A program made the translations under genes and the position numbers. From Geothermobacter hydrogeniphilus (GTDB taxonomy: Bacteria > Desulfobacterota > Desulfuromonadia > Desulfuromonadales > Geothermobacteraceae), in contig NZ_PPFX01000017.1 of NCBI RefSeq assembly GCF_002898515.1, positions 1 through 64,000 of the forward strand: a stretch of DNA of 64,000 nucleotides, given 5' to 3'. Positions 36,175 through 46,620 of the stretch are shown in pieces. The notes beneath the pieces are model-generated. The model made no database searches and had not been told where the DNA came from. It saw nothing but the letters and a program-made list of their open reading frames with translations. Position 1 is the first letter of the stretch; each line of letters begins with the position of its first letter.

Positions 36175-36192
36175 ACCTATCCCTTCTGCAGG

Positions 36193-36226
36193 CCGGGAAT
36201 ACTCCCGGAAAAGAAGCGCAATTATA
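36193..36226 (-). promoter_or_regulatory. Promoter and leader hairpin of the LOG gene
   Basis: Minus strand: perfect -10 TATAAT (36221-36226) with TGC before it (extended -10). No good -35 is seen; that position falls inside the MITE end at 36234. The leader folds as CCGGGA/TCCCGG (36193-36208). Confidence 0.6.
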
Positions 36227-36233
36227 GCATAAA

Positions 36234-36394
36234 CCTGAATCAGTAGCTCATACCGGATGAAGAGTGCAAGTGCTTGGCCTGAATGCGGTTTTCAAAAAGC
36301 TGAGGCGCACCCATAGGTTCGCCGGTGATTTTTGGAAAGTGCAGGCAGGTCAATGACTTGTGCTATTCGCCGGAAATGAGTTCACTGATTCAGG
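36234..36394. repeat. MITE-like element, copy 2 (inverted)
   Basis: 161 bases with ends CCTGAATCAGT/ACTGATTCAGG. It matches the reverse complement of 28587-28748 along its length with scattered differences. It lies between the LOG promoter and the YkgJ-type gene. Confidence 0.85.
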
Positions 36395-36401
36395 TTAGTC
36401 G

Positions 36402-36944
36402 TTAACGACGATCCAGAAAGTTTCGTGACGCCAGGCGATCAGCTGCAATCCAGATGCCGCGCAGGCTGGAGCCGGCATAACGCCGGTCGTATTCAAGATA
36501 GAGCGCCCGCAGCTCTTTTTCGAGGTGATAAAATTCCTCCCGCTGAGCCGCATCAAGACGCTCTTCGACCGCTTCACAGAGGAACGTGACACAATTGAAG
36601 GGCCGTCGCTGCGGCGACCAGAGACAGCCGCCCGGACCAAGCAGGGGGCAGGTGGAGGAAAAATCGGGCTGGGGAACAGGGTCATTGCGCAACAGGAAGG
36701 CCAACAGGTTTGCCAGGGTGACGTGATGGAGCCCCCTGGCGCAGCAGGCGCCGAGGCAGTCGCGGCAGAGTTCCGACCCGCCTACGCTCAGGAAAAAATC
36801 ATGCATCCGCCCCTGCAGACGTTCGATCCGGTCGATCCGGGCCTCCAGCCAGCGTCGTTCGGCATCAGGCAGCGCGGCGACTTCGGTCGTCAGGCGGGCG
36901 AGGATGGTCTGCCAGCTGTGCTCAAGGGAGTGAGGGGACGTCAT
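36402..36944 (-). CDS. YkgJ-type cysteine-cluster protein
   Basis: A roughly 180-residue protein with the zinc/iron-chelating cysteine cluster of the YkgJ/CxxCxxCC family. It carries CRDCLGACC near residue 63, then CPLLGPGGCLWSPQRRPFNC and a following C. ATG at 36944 lacks a good ribosome site; an in-frame TTG slightly upstream with GGA before it is an alternative. The frame stays open through the upstream repeat, but that part is repeat sequence and not protein. Function unknown; metal binding likely. Confidence 0.8.
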   Translation of the reverse strand: MTSPHSLEHSWQTILARLTTEVAALPDAERRWLEARIDRIERLQGRMHDFFLSVGGSELCRDCLGACCARGLHHVTLANLLAFLLRNDPVPQPDFSSTCPLLGPGGCLWSPQRRPFNCVTFLCEAVEERLDAAQREEFYHLEKELRALYLEYDRRYAGSSLRGIWIAADRLASRNFLDRR

Positions 36945-36986
36945 GAGGGAAGGTTCCAATATTTCCAACCGTATTACGCAGAAACA

Positions 36987-37249
36987 ACGCAGCGGCTGCG
37001 TGCGTATCGGCCGCCCTCGCAGAAAACCCGCGGGGTCGCGGCCCCGCCCGCCGCCTTCCTCTTTTGCTGGCCCAAAAGAGGAAGCAGAAAAGGGCCATCG
37101 CCGGCGGCGGGCATGGACACTGCCCCTTGCCAACCATGCTGATGACGAAACCCGCGGCGCTCTCGTAGCACCGCCCGGCAGTGGTGGTACGTGAACCTGT
37201 CTACGCGGGGAGGCAAACTAGCGGGCTGCGCAGGAAAACCATGAAAACC
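36987..37249. repeat. 262-bp long repeat, copy 2
   Basis: Same sequence and orientation as 30919-31180 with few differences, including the CTTCCTCTTTTG/CAAAAGAGGAAG stem. It fills the space upstream of the YkgJ-type gene. Confidence 0.85.
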
Positions 37250-37311
37250 CGAAAGAATACAACCCATATTCCCCGGCATTTCAGCCCCCGCACCACCGTT
37301 GAGAGGCGGAT

Positions 37312-37469
37312 GCGTATCGGCCGCCCCAGCAGAAACGGTTCGAGGCGGTCGAGACGTGCCCGAATGCAAGGCGCCTTCCGACTGAAGGAGTGAGGTGTAG
37401 CGGCAGCTACTCCGCAACGACTGAAGGCGGAAGCAACGCCGCAGGCGGGTGCGTATCGGCCGCCCTCGC
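37312..37469. repeat. Modular repeat, full core
   Basis: Direct repeats GCGTATCGGCCGCCC at both ends around a core with GCAAGGCG, hairpin GTAGCGGCAGCTAC and GCAACGC. It ends two bases before the rnpB terminator T run. Confidence 0.8.
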
Positions 37470-37470
37470 G

Positions 37471-37875
37471 ACAAAAAAGTGGCCGAAGAGGGCCATAAGC
37501 CGGGTCCTGTCCCCCACCGCGGTTACCCCCAGCGGGGTGGTGATCATTCATCTAGGACCGCCGTTGCCGACGGCCTCAAGCAGCCTACCCGGGAGTCTCG
37601 GACGGGCCGCCCTCAAACACTCCCCTATTCGGCCTTGCTCCGGATGGGGTTTACCGAGCATCCGACGTCACCGCCGGACCTGGTGAGCTCTTACCTCACC
37701 CTTTCACCCTTACCACGTCTACGCCGAAGCGTTTCAGCGGCGGTCTTCTCTCTGTGGCACTTTCCCTGGGGTCACCCCCGGTTCCCGTTAGGAACCATCC
37801 TGCCCTGCGGAGCCCGGACTTTCCTCCCGCCCGCCATGACAGCGGGCCGGCGATCACCTGTCCCTCTTCGACCAC
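37471..37875 (-). ncRNA. rnpB: RNase P RNA (class A)
   Basis: The catalytic RNA of RNase P, which trims tRNA 5' ends. Recognisable conserved parts on the minus strand are GGAGGAAAGTCCGGGCTCC with GCAGGGC near the 5' end, AACGGGAACC, GGTAAGGGTGAAAGG, the GGTAAACCCC block, and ACAGGACCCGGCTTATGG near the 3' end. The P1 helix pairs 37862-37875 with 37479-37492 (GAAGAGGG/CCCTCTTC), and T6 follows as terminator. About 397 nucleotides. It lies 15 bases beyond the zinc-ribbon gene. Confidence 0.97.
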
Positions 37876-37889
37876 GATCCAGGCTGTCC

Positions 37890-38603
37890 CTAGCCCTGTT
37901 CGGTCTGCACGTAGATCAGCCGATTGCAGTGCGGGCAATATTGCGGCTTATCCAGTTTGAAAAGACTGTTGTAAAGCTGTGGCGGCAGCTGCATATTGCA
38001 ACCGGTACAAGCACCGTTGCGCGCCTCGACCACCGCCATCCCGCCGCGCCGCGAGATCAGGGTCTGGTAGCGCTTGCGCACTCCGGCCGGGATCCGTTCC
38101 AGCAGGCTCTCCTTCCTGCCGTTCATTTCAGCGACACTGGAGGAGAAGCCGGCCATTTCCTGGTCGACCTCGGCCTGCCGGGCCTCGACGGTCGCGGCCA
38201 GAGAGGCGAGCTCCTGCTCTTTTTCGGCACGGTCACTGCCGAGAGACTCAAGCTGCCGATCGACCTCGGCCAACTGCGCCTGCAGATCCCGAATCATCGC
38301 CTTGGCGGTGTCAATTTCCTTCAGCACCGCGACATACTCTTTCTGGGTCTTGATGTCGGGCAGGCGGGCGTCGGAACGCTCGATATTCCGCTCTTCCTGG
38401 GCGATGGCGTCATTCAACTCGCGACGACGGGTCTGAAAACCTTCCATCTCGTCGGCCAAACCGTCAACCATCTCCTGGACCCGGGCCATTTCCAGACGCT
38501 GTCCGGAAATGGCGCTTTCGAGCTGCCGGCGCTTTTCATCCAGCTTAATCAACTGCTGGTCAAGGCTCTGCAGCTCCCGCAATACAACTAGCTTCTCTTG
38601 CAA
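37890..38603 (-). CDS. Coiled-coil protein with C4 zinc ribbon (zf-RING_7 type)
   Basis: A 237-residue protein: a long coiled coil (about residues 1-175) and a C-terminal zinc ribbon with CTGC and CPHC pairs (about 200-228). This is the CT398/zf-RING_7 family often found next to Nif3-type genes and rnpB. Function unknown; a chaperone or nucleic-acid role is suspected. The start is TTG at 38603, supported by GGAGG eight bases upstream; no ATG fits. It is probably in one operon with the Nif3-type gene. Confidence 0.9.
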   Translation of the reverse strand: MQEKLVVLRELQSLDQQLIKLDEKRRQLESAISGQRLEMARVQEMVDGLADEMEGFQTRRRELNDAIAQEERNIERSDARLPDIKTQKEYVAVLKEIDTAKAMIRDLQAQLAEVDRQLESLGSDRAEKEQELASLAATVEARQAEVDQEMAGFSSSVAEMNGRKESLLERIPAGVRKRYQTLISRRGGMAVVEARNGACTGCNMQLPPQLYNSLFKLDKPQYCPHCNRLIYVQTEQG

Positions 38604-38723
38604 GGTTCAAACCTCCGCACTTCGGGTTCGGCCCGAATCGGCGGACACGCGACATGGCCGTCCAGACAGGACATGGCCACGGGAAAATGCCCGCAAACCC
38701 GGGGTGGACAAAAAAACAGGGGA

Positions 38724-39854
38724 TCAGATCACCTGAAAAGGTTCCTTCTCCCCCGACATCGAAACAAACTCAACCGGCCATTGCCGTTGTTCCGCGATTG
38801 CTGACAACGCAGCCCGCAGGTCATCCACGGCCGGCTGTTCAGTACCGAAATGTCCGGCATCGAGCAACCCGAGACCCAGCTGCTCGGCACTGCGGGCCTC
38901 ATGGTACTTGATATCGCCGGTCACCAGAACATCTGCCCCCCGACGCGCTGCTTCATGAATCAGAAAGGCGCCGCTGCCGCCGCAGACGGCCACTTTTTCG
39001 ACCGGTTGTCGCGGATCTCCGACCAGCCGCAGATGATCGAGAGCCAGGGCATCCTTCACCTGACGGGCGAAGGTTTCAAGACTGATTTCGGCTGATAACC
39101 GACCGATGCGGCCGAGACCGATATCCTCCCGCCGGTTCTGCAGCGGAAAAAGGTCGTAGGCAACGTCCTCATAGGGATGTGCCTTGATCAGCCGGTTGAT
39201 GACCCGCCCGCTGAGTTCAGCCGGTACGGCCACTTCCAGGCGCCACTCCGGGGTCCGTTCCCGTTCACCGGGGCGGCCGATAAACGGGGTGCAATCAGGA
39301 CCGGCGCGAAAACTTCCCTCTCCGGAAACCCGAAAAGAACAGCAGTCATAAGCCCCGATCCGCCCGGCGCCGGCGGCAAACAGGGCCTCAGCGACGGCAT
39401 CCTGATGGCCGTCCGGGATGAAAACCACCAGTTTCAGCAACTCGCCTTCCCGTCCGCCCAGCAACGGCTGCGTCCCGTTCAACCCGAGTCTGTCCGCCAG
39501 CCAGTCGTTGAGGCCGGGACAGGCGCGATCAAGGTTGGTGTGAGCACAGAGGACGGCAACTTCGGCGCGAATCGCGGCAAAGACTGAACGCCCCGGTTCG
39601 TCACCCGGACTGACCCGTTTCAACGGCTTGAACAACAGCGGATGATGGGCGATCAGGGCCTGGGCGTCAGCAGCGACGGCCCGTTGCACGGCCGCTTCAT
39701 TGACATCCAGGCAGATCAGAACCCGGTGTACTTCAGACCCCGGATCTCCGACCTGCAGGCCGACATTGTCCCAGTCCTCAGCCAGCGCCGGGGGGTACAA
39801 TCCGTTCAGGGCGCCGAGCAGATCATGAATGCGTATGGTGCGTTCTTTGGCCAT
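38724..39854 (-). CDS. Nif3-like dinuclear metal centre protein
   Basis: A 376-residue NIF3/YbgI family protein (GTP cyclohydrolase I type 2 homologue). Metal ligands are in LIAHHPLLF near residue 70, ahead of AHTNLDRA, and at the C-terminus in DAGHFGTEQ. The insertion between the two halves (about 130-240) is the form found in longer bacterial members. Reaction unproven. No ribosome site is visible: a terminator hairpin ends only about eight bases before the ATG. Confidence 0.9.
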   Translation of the reverse strand: MAKERTIRIHDLLGALNGLYPPALAEDWDNVGLQVGDPGSEVHRVLICLDVNEAAVQRAVAADAQALIAHHPLLFKPLKRVSPGDEPGRSVFAAIRAEVAVLCAHTNLDRACPGLNDWLADRLGLNGTQPLLGGREGELLKLVVFIPDGHQDAVAEALFAAGAGRIGAYDCCSFRVSGEGSFRAGPDCTPFIGRPGERERTPEWRLEVAVPAELSGRVINRLIKAHPYEDVAYDLFPLQNRREDIGLGRIGRLSAEISLETFARQVKDALALDHLRLVGDPRQPVEKVAVCGGSGAFLIHEAARRGADVLVTGDIKYHEARSAEQLGLGLLDAGHFGTEQPAVDDLRAALSAIAEQRQWPVEFVSMSGEKEPFQVI

Positions 39855-39861
39855 GGCAAAG

Positions 39862-39895
39862 AAAAAGAGTGCAACTCTAGGGTTGCACTCTTTTT
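39862..39895 (-). terminator. Terminator after tRNA
   Basis: A perfect 14-bp stem AAAAAGAGTGCAAC/GTTGCACTCTTTTT with a 6-base loop, U-rich on both strands. It ends the tRNA transcript and stands immediately in front of the Nif3-type start codon. Confidence 0.85.
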
Positions 39896-39949
39896 GACTC
39901 TTTCAAGAGAAGGTATGCAGATATGAGGTGGTGACTCATGTTCTCCCTG

Positions 39950-40025
39950 TGGTGGGCCCACCAGGACTCGAACCTGGGACCAACCGGTTATGAGCCGGTG
40001 GCTCTACCAACTGAGCTATAGGCCC
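39950..40025 (-). tRNA. tRNA with CAT anticodon (Ile2 or elongator Met)
   Basis: A 76-base cloverleaf including encoded CCA. Acceptor arms are GGGCCTA/TGGGCCC, the D arm is AGCTCAGTTGGTAGAGC, the anticodon arm is ACCGG-CTCATAA-CCGGT, and the T arm has GGTTCGAGTCC. Anticodon CAT without initiator features. The anticodon stem resembles tRNA-Ile(CAU), which is modified by TilS to lysidine, but elongator Met cannot be excluded. Confidence 0.93.
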
Positions 40026-40048
40026 GCTATTACAAACGCGAAGAGGGT

Positions 40049-40077
40049 AGTTTATTCAGAACGCCGAAGGCTGTCAA
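40049..40077 (-). promoter_or_regulatory. tRNA promoter
   Basis: Minus strand: TTGACA (40072-40077), 17-base spacer, TAAACT (40049-40054), about 24 bases before the tRNA 5' end. Confidence 0.75.
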
Positions 40078-40107
40078 GAGCAGAGCGTTTTTTTCATCAC
40101 CGGACCC

Positions 40108-41868
<1,761 letters not shown>

Positions 41869-41917
41869 GCCTCGTATTCTCCTCGTCGCGACCACAGGTC
41901 GCTTTTATGAATTAAGA

Positions 41918-43759
41918 TTATCGGTCCGCCCCCTTGAGACGCTGACCGAGTTCCGTCATTTTCCTGTTCAATGCGACAAGGTCGTCGCGCGGACCGGAAC
42001 GCTCAACCTGGGCGATCCGCTGTTTGAGCTTCTTCATTTCCTTTTTGATCGCGCTATCTTCAATCCCTTTGCGACAGTTGGCGAAAATGGCCTCCAGGTC
42101 ATCACCGAGAGCATCCGGGTTTTCCTTAAGGATACCCGACAAAACCTCCTTTTGCTGTCCATCAAGCTCAGTCGACTCCAGCAAATCCGCCGGGTCGGCT
42201 TCGGGATGACGACCGAAAACGCGGACCAGGGCTGAGATATCAGGATGCAGCAACTCCTCCGGGTTCACGAGTTGCTCCAGCTGCGGCAGAAACTCCCGGT
42301 TCACCAGCAGCAGATGCAACAGCATCCGTTCGGCCTTGGTCGGTCCTTCCCGGTGCGACGGTCCAGGGAGGCCGGGCCCCTCGGGCAATGGCCCCGAAGG
42401 AGATGGCTCAACCGGGAACGTCTCCGGAAGAGGCGGCGCCATCTGTGCCGCCATCACGGGACGTGACCGCTGCAGTTCGCCGAGCTTGCGCTGCAGCAGG
42501 TCTTCCGCCAGGCCGGTGCGACCGGCCAGCTGCTTCAGGTAGAGGCTACGCTCAATCTCTCCCGGCAGCAGGCCGATGCGCTGCAGAATCTCGTCCACCC
42601 CCCTGGCCTGTTCGGAGACCCCGCTGCCGGCAACCAGCAGGCGATCCATGTACCATTCCAGAACCGGCCGGGCCCGGGCCAGGCAGTTGTCAAACGCCTC
42701 GCGACCGGCACCGGCAAGAAAGGAATCGGGATCCTCGCCGGGAGCCAGATTGACGATCTGGACCTCCAGCCCTTCCGGCAGGGCGACCTCCATCGCCCGC
42801 AGGGCCGCCGTCTGCCCGGCCTGATCCTGGTCAAAGAGCAGCACCAGCTTCTGCGCGTAACGCTTCAGCAGCCGGGCATGGTCCAAGGTCAATGCCGTGC
42901 CGCAGGTGGCGACGGCCTGGGTGATTCCCGCCCGGTGCATGGCCAGCACGTCGAAATACCCCTCGACCACGATCGCCATGTCGCTGCGCCGCATCGCTTC
43001 CTTGGCGCGGTAAAGCCCGTAGAGAACCCGGCTTTTATGATAAATCGGCGACTCGGGCGAATTGATATACTTCGCGCCGCCTCCGCTCAATATCCGACCG
43101 CCGAAAGCGACCACCTGGCCGTAGTGATCGAAGATCGGAAAAATCAGCCGCCCGCGGAACAGGTCGTAGTCCCCGCGACCCTGCTTGCCGGGACGAACCA
43201 GTCCCAACCGCCTCGCCGGATCGATATCGAGCCCCTTCTCCCGCAGGTGAGTCAGCAGCGCATCCCAACGGTCCGGGGCATAGCCGAGCTGGAACGCCTG
43301 CGCCATCTTCTGCCCGTAGCCGCGCGTATTCAGGTACTGCTGGGCAGCGCCGCCAACCGATTTCTGCAGCAGCATCTGCTGATAGAACCCGCAGGCCACC
43401 TCGTTGAGACGACGCAGTTTCTCGTTCTCGCGACGAGCGGCCTCCTGCTCCGGCGAGAGGCGTTCCTCGGCAATTTCGATACCGGCCTCACCCGCCAGTC
43501 GGCGAACGGCATCCTTGAAACCGAGGCCCTCGATCTTCATCAGGAAGGTGATGGCATTACCCCCCTCGCCGCAACCGAAACAATGAAAAATCTGCCGGGC
43601 GCTGTTGACATTGAACGAGGGCGATTTCTCACTGTGAAACGGGCAAAGCCCGAAGTTGTTGACACCGCTGCGCTTCAGTGCGACATAACGCGCGACCAGC
43701 TCGACGATATCGACCCGGTCGCGCACCCGCTCAACGATCTCTTCGGGGATACGCCCCAT
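41918..43759 (-). CDS. dnaG: DNA primase
   Basis: A 613-residue primase making RNA primers at the fork. The CHC2 zinc ribbon has C39, H42, C60 and C63 (CPFHSEKSP, IFHCFGCG). The Toprim core includes VVEGYFDVLA and LLFDQDQAG. A C-terminal helical DnaB-interaction domain is preceded by a proline-rich linker (about residues 430-455). ATG at 43759 shares one base with the mutS2 stop, giving tight coupling. Confidence 0.97.
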   Translation of the reverse strand: MGRIPEEIVERVRDRVDIVELVARYVALKRSGVNNFGLCPFHSEKSPSFNVNSARQIFHCFGCGEGGNAITFLMKIEGLGFKDAVRRLAGEAGIEIAEERLSPEQEAARRENEKLRRLNEVACGFYQQMLLQKSVGGAAQQYLNTRGYGQKMAQAFQLGYAPDRWDALLTHLREKGLDIDPARRLGLVRPGKQGRGDYDLFRGRLIFPIFDHYGQVVAFGGRILSGGGAKYINSPESPIYHKSRVLYGLYRAKEAMRRSDMAIVVEGYFDVLAMHRAGITQAVATCGTALTLDHARLLKRYAQKLVLLFDQDQAGQTAALRAMEVALPEGLEVQIVNLAPGEDPDSFLAGAGREAFDNCLARARPVLEWYMDRLLVAGSGVSEQARGVDEILQRIGLLPGEIERSLYLKQLAGRTGLAEDLLQRKLGELQRSRPVMAAQMAPPLPETFPVEPSPSGPLPEGPGLPGPSHREGPTKAERMLLHLLLVNREFLPQLEQLVNPEELLHPDISALVRVFGRHPEADPADLLESTELDGQQKEVLSGILKENPDALGDDLEAIFANCRKGIEDSAIKKEMKKLKQRIAQVERSGPRDDLVALNRKMTELGQRLKGADR

Positions 43760-46113
43760 CAATTCTCCAGCTCCACCACGGTCACATTGTCCCCCCCCCG
43801 GCTGAGATCAGCGGCATGAAACGCCGTCACCGCACGATGCCCGGCCAGCAGCTCACGCACCGCCCGTCGCAGCACACCTTCACCGCTGCCGTGGACCACC
43901 TCGACCTGGCGCTGCCGGTTGAGCAGGGCATCGTCGAGAAAACGCTCCAGGCGCGGCAGGGCCTCGTCGACCCGGCTGCCGACCAGCAGCAGCTTCGGCT
44001 GAAATCCTTCGCGCACCCGGACGCCGCGGATACGCGCCGCGCGCTTTCCCGGGTAACGCGGCCGGGATTCGAATTCGAGATCGGCCAGGCAACAGCGCAG
44101 ACGTTTACCGGCCAGCAACAGATCAACCTGCTCACCGTCAACCCTGACCACTTCCCCCTCGCTGCCCAGGCGACGCAACCGTACCAGTTCTCCCGGTTCA
44201 AGGGCGCGACACAGCCGCGCACCGGCCACCGGCGCCGACCGCGGGGACTCGGCCGCCACATCGCGCACGGCCCGGGCCAGTTCGGCCTGGCGCGGAGTTG
44301 ACAGCCCGCCTCCCTTTGCCTCCTCGAACAGCTGCCGCAGCCGGGTTTCGGCATCACGCACCAGTTTTCGCGCCTGGCGACGGGCCTTGTCGAGCAAATC
44401 GCGCCGCTGCTGTTCAAACTCGTGCAGCAAGGCGCAACGACGTTCCCGCTCCTGTCCGGCCAGGCGCTTCAGACGCTCGGCCTCGGCGGCATCTTCGGCG
44501 GCCTGCTGCCGCAAGCGGTTCAACTCTTCCAGCAGTTGCTGCCCGGAACGGTCGCCGGGGGCAAGATAGCTCTCGGCCCGCTGCAGCAATTCATCCGGGA
44601 GGCCCATACGCCGGGCGATGGTAAAAGCGCCGCTGGCCCCGGGGACCCCGTAGTGCAGCCGGTAGGTCGGCTCCAGTGTCTCCGGGTCGAACTCCACCGC
44701 GGCATTGACCACCTCCTCGGTCAGCTGGGCATATCCCTTGACCAGGTTGAGATGGGTGGTCACCACCGTTTTCGACCGCCGGACGCGCAACTCTTCGAGC
44801 AGGGCCATGGCCAGCGCCCCACCCTCGACCGGGTCGGTTCCGGTCCCGACTTCGTCGAGCAGTACCAGGCTGTTCTCATCCGCCTGCCGCAGCACCTCCC
44901 GCACCTGGCGCAGATGCCCGGAAAAGGTCGACAGATTGGCGGCAATGTCCTGTTCGTCGCCGATATCCGCCAGCACCTTGCCGAACAGGCAGGTGCGGCT
45001 GTCGGGATGACAAGGGATATGCAATCCCGAGGCGAGCATCAACTGCAACAGGCCGAGGGTCTTGAGGGCGACGGTTTTGCCGCCGGTATTCGGTCCACTG
45101 ATGACCAGCACCCGCGCCTCGGCGCCCAGCCGCAGATCAATCGGTACGGCAACCCGGTTGTTGACCGCGCCGTCGCCATCGAACAACAGCAGCGGATGGC
45201 GTGCCTGGCGCAGGTCGAATTCGGGCTCCGCCGTCAACCGTGGCGCGCAGCCACCATAGTCCCGCGAAAGACGTCCCGCGGCGCAACGCAGGTCGAGACA
45301 CCCGAGAACCTGCTGGTTGGCCAGCAGTTCTGGAATCGCCCGCCGCACCGCCGCGCTTAACCGCAGCAGGATCCGTCGCACCTCCCGCTGCTCCTCGTGC
45401 AGCAGGTGGCAGAGTTCGTTGTTCGCCTCAAGAGTCGCGGCCGGCTCGACATAGAGAGTCTGGCCACTGCCCGATTCATCATGAACAAATCCGCGCAACA
45501 GGCCGCGCCGGTCAGCCCGCACCGGCAGAACGTAACGATCGCCGCGCTCGGTGATCAGGCGATCCTGAAACGCCGGCGCCAGCTGCTCGTCCGCCAGCAG
45601 TGCTTCGAGGCGCTGGCGAATCCGGCCGCGCAGAGTGCGAATCCGGCCGCGCAGTTCTGCCAGTTCAAACGAAGCGCCGTCGAGCACCTCTCCCCGCGGG
45701 CCGATACTCTCCCCCAGCGCCTCACGCAACCCGACCAGAGGCTGCAACTGCTCCGCCCTGGCCGTCAGCAGGGGCGCGTGAGAGGAGCGCTGAAAATAAG
45801 CCCGGCATTCTCCGGCGCAACAGATGGCCCGATGGACCTCCGCCAGAGCTTCGATATCGAGCCAGGCGTCTTCGACCTCAACCCGGCGCAGGACTTCGCG
45901 CAGATCGGCGACGCCGCCGAGGGGAGCCTCACCCTGTTCGCCCAACAGGCGACGGGCTTCATCAACTTCCGCCAGTGTGGCGAAAATCTCTTCCCTACCG
46001 GACAGCGGTTCCAACGCCAGGGCCGCCAAACGGCCGGGCTCGGTCCGGGTGCGCATCGCCAGCAGCTCGCGAACGCGTTGGTATTCGAGAACCCGCAGGC
46101 TATGTCCGGCCAT
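43759..46113 (-). CDS. mutS2: Endonuclease MutS2
   Basis: A 784-residue MutS2 protein. N-terminal core and lever domains precede the ABC-type ATPase (Walker A GPNTGGKT near residue 338, then LLDEVGTGTDPVEG and THLNLVKGYA). A coiled coil follows, and the C-terminal Smr nuclease domain carries HGSGEGVLRRAVRELL. Unlike MutS it has no mismatch-recognition domain. Roles include suppression of recombination and rescue of collided ribosomes in other bacteria. Its start adjoins the cvpA stop. Confidence 0.96.
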   Translation of the reverse strand: MAGHSLRVLEYQRVRELLAMRTRTEPGRLAALALEPLSGREEIFATLAEVDEARRLLGEQGEAPLGGVADLREVLRRVEVEDAWLDIEALAEVHRAICCAGECRAYFQRSSHAPLLTARAEQLQPLVGLREALGESIGPRGEVLDGASFELAELRGRIRTLRGRIRQRLEALLADEQLAPAFQDRLITERGDRYVLPVRADRRGLLRGFVHDESGSGQTLYVEPAATLEANNELCHLLHEEQREVRRILLRLSAAVRRAIPELLANQQVLGCLDLRCAAGRLSRDYGGCAPRLTAEPEFDLRQARHPLLLFDGDGAVNNRVAVPIDLRLGAEARVLVISGPNTGGKTVALKTLGLLQLMLASGLHIPCHPDSRTCLFGKVLADIGDEQDIAANLSTFSGHLRQVREVLRQADENSLVLLDEVGTGTDPVEGGALAMALLEELRVRRSKTVVTTHLNLVKGYAQLTEEVVNAAVEFDPETLEPTYRLHYGVPGASGAFTIARRMGLPDELLQRAESYLAPGDRSGQQLLEELNRLRQQAAEDAAEAERLKRLAGQERERRCALLHEFEQQRRDLLDKARRQARKLVRDAETRLRQLFEEAKGGGLSTPRQAELARAVRDVAAESPRSAPVAGARLCRALEPGELVRLRRLGSEGEVVRVDGEQVDLLLAGKRLRCCLADLEFESRPRYPGKRAARIRGVRVREGFQPKLLLVGSRVDEALPRLERFLDDALLNRQRQVEVVHGSGEGVLRRAVRELLAGHRAVTAFHAADLSRGGDNVTVVELEN

Positions 46114-46605
46114 TCAACGCCCGCCGTGCAGCAGACTGCGACTGCCGTTCATCGCCGACTTGCCGAGGGTGACCAGCGGCGGCGCCAATTGCGACCGACG
46201 CAGCACCGGGGTCAGTCCGCCCGGCAGGGGCCGTAGAGAGAGGGCGAAGAGGACAATCGCCAGCAGCAGCACGCCCTGGGCCAGGCCGAAAAAACCTCCG
46301 GCGACCCGATTCAACCCACCGAGAAAAACCAGCTTGACGAAACGCGACAACAGGAAACCGATTGCCCCAAACAAGACGATGCTGGAGAGAAACAGGGCCA
46401 GGAAAGCCAGCACCACGCAGACCTGAGCAGGCCAGTCGCAGGCCTTCATCAGCACTTCGCCGAGCGGCCCCTGGTAACGGAAAGCGAGAAAACCTCCCAC
46501 CACCAGGCCGAGCAGCGAGCAGACTTCCTTGAGCAGTCCGCGCAACGCCCCCTTGAGAAGAAAGGCGGCCATCACCCCCAGGATCGCGATATCGAAGCTG
46601 TTCAT
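46114..46605 (-). CDS. cvpA: CvpA family membrane protein
   Basis: A 163-residue protein with four predicted membrane segments (FDIAILGVMAAFLLKGALRG, then VCVVLAFLALFLSSIVLFGA). This is the CvpA fold, linked in E. coli to colicin V export and envelope homeostasis. cvpA-mutS2 adjacency is widespread in bacteria. Confidence 0.9.
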   Translation of the reverse strand: MNSFDIAILGVMAAFLLKGALRGLLKEVCSLLGLVVGGFLAFRYQGPLGEVLMKACDWPAQVCVVLAFLALFLSSIVLFGAIGFLLSRFVKLVFLGGLNRVAGGFFGLAQGVLLLAIVLFALSLRPLPGGLTPVLRRSQLAPPLVTLGKSAMNGSRSLLHGGR

Positions 46606-46620
46606 GCCCTGAAGTCGGCC

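Noticed and set aside
36945-37133. N-terminal extension of the YkgJ-type gene
   Set aside because: The extension translates the long repeat and has no protein-like composition; the gene is taken to start at 36944 or a nearby TTG.
37449-38591. A 380-codon plus-strand open frame
   Set aside because: It runs antisense through rnpB and the zinc-ribbon gene; its protein has no recognisable features and the RNase P RNA is certain.
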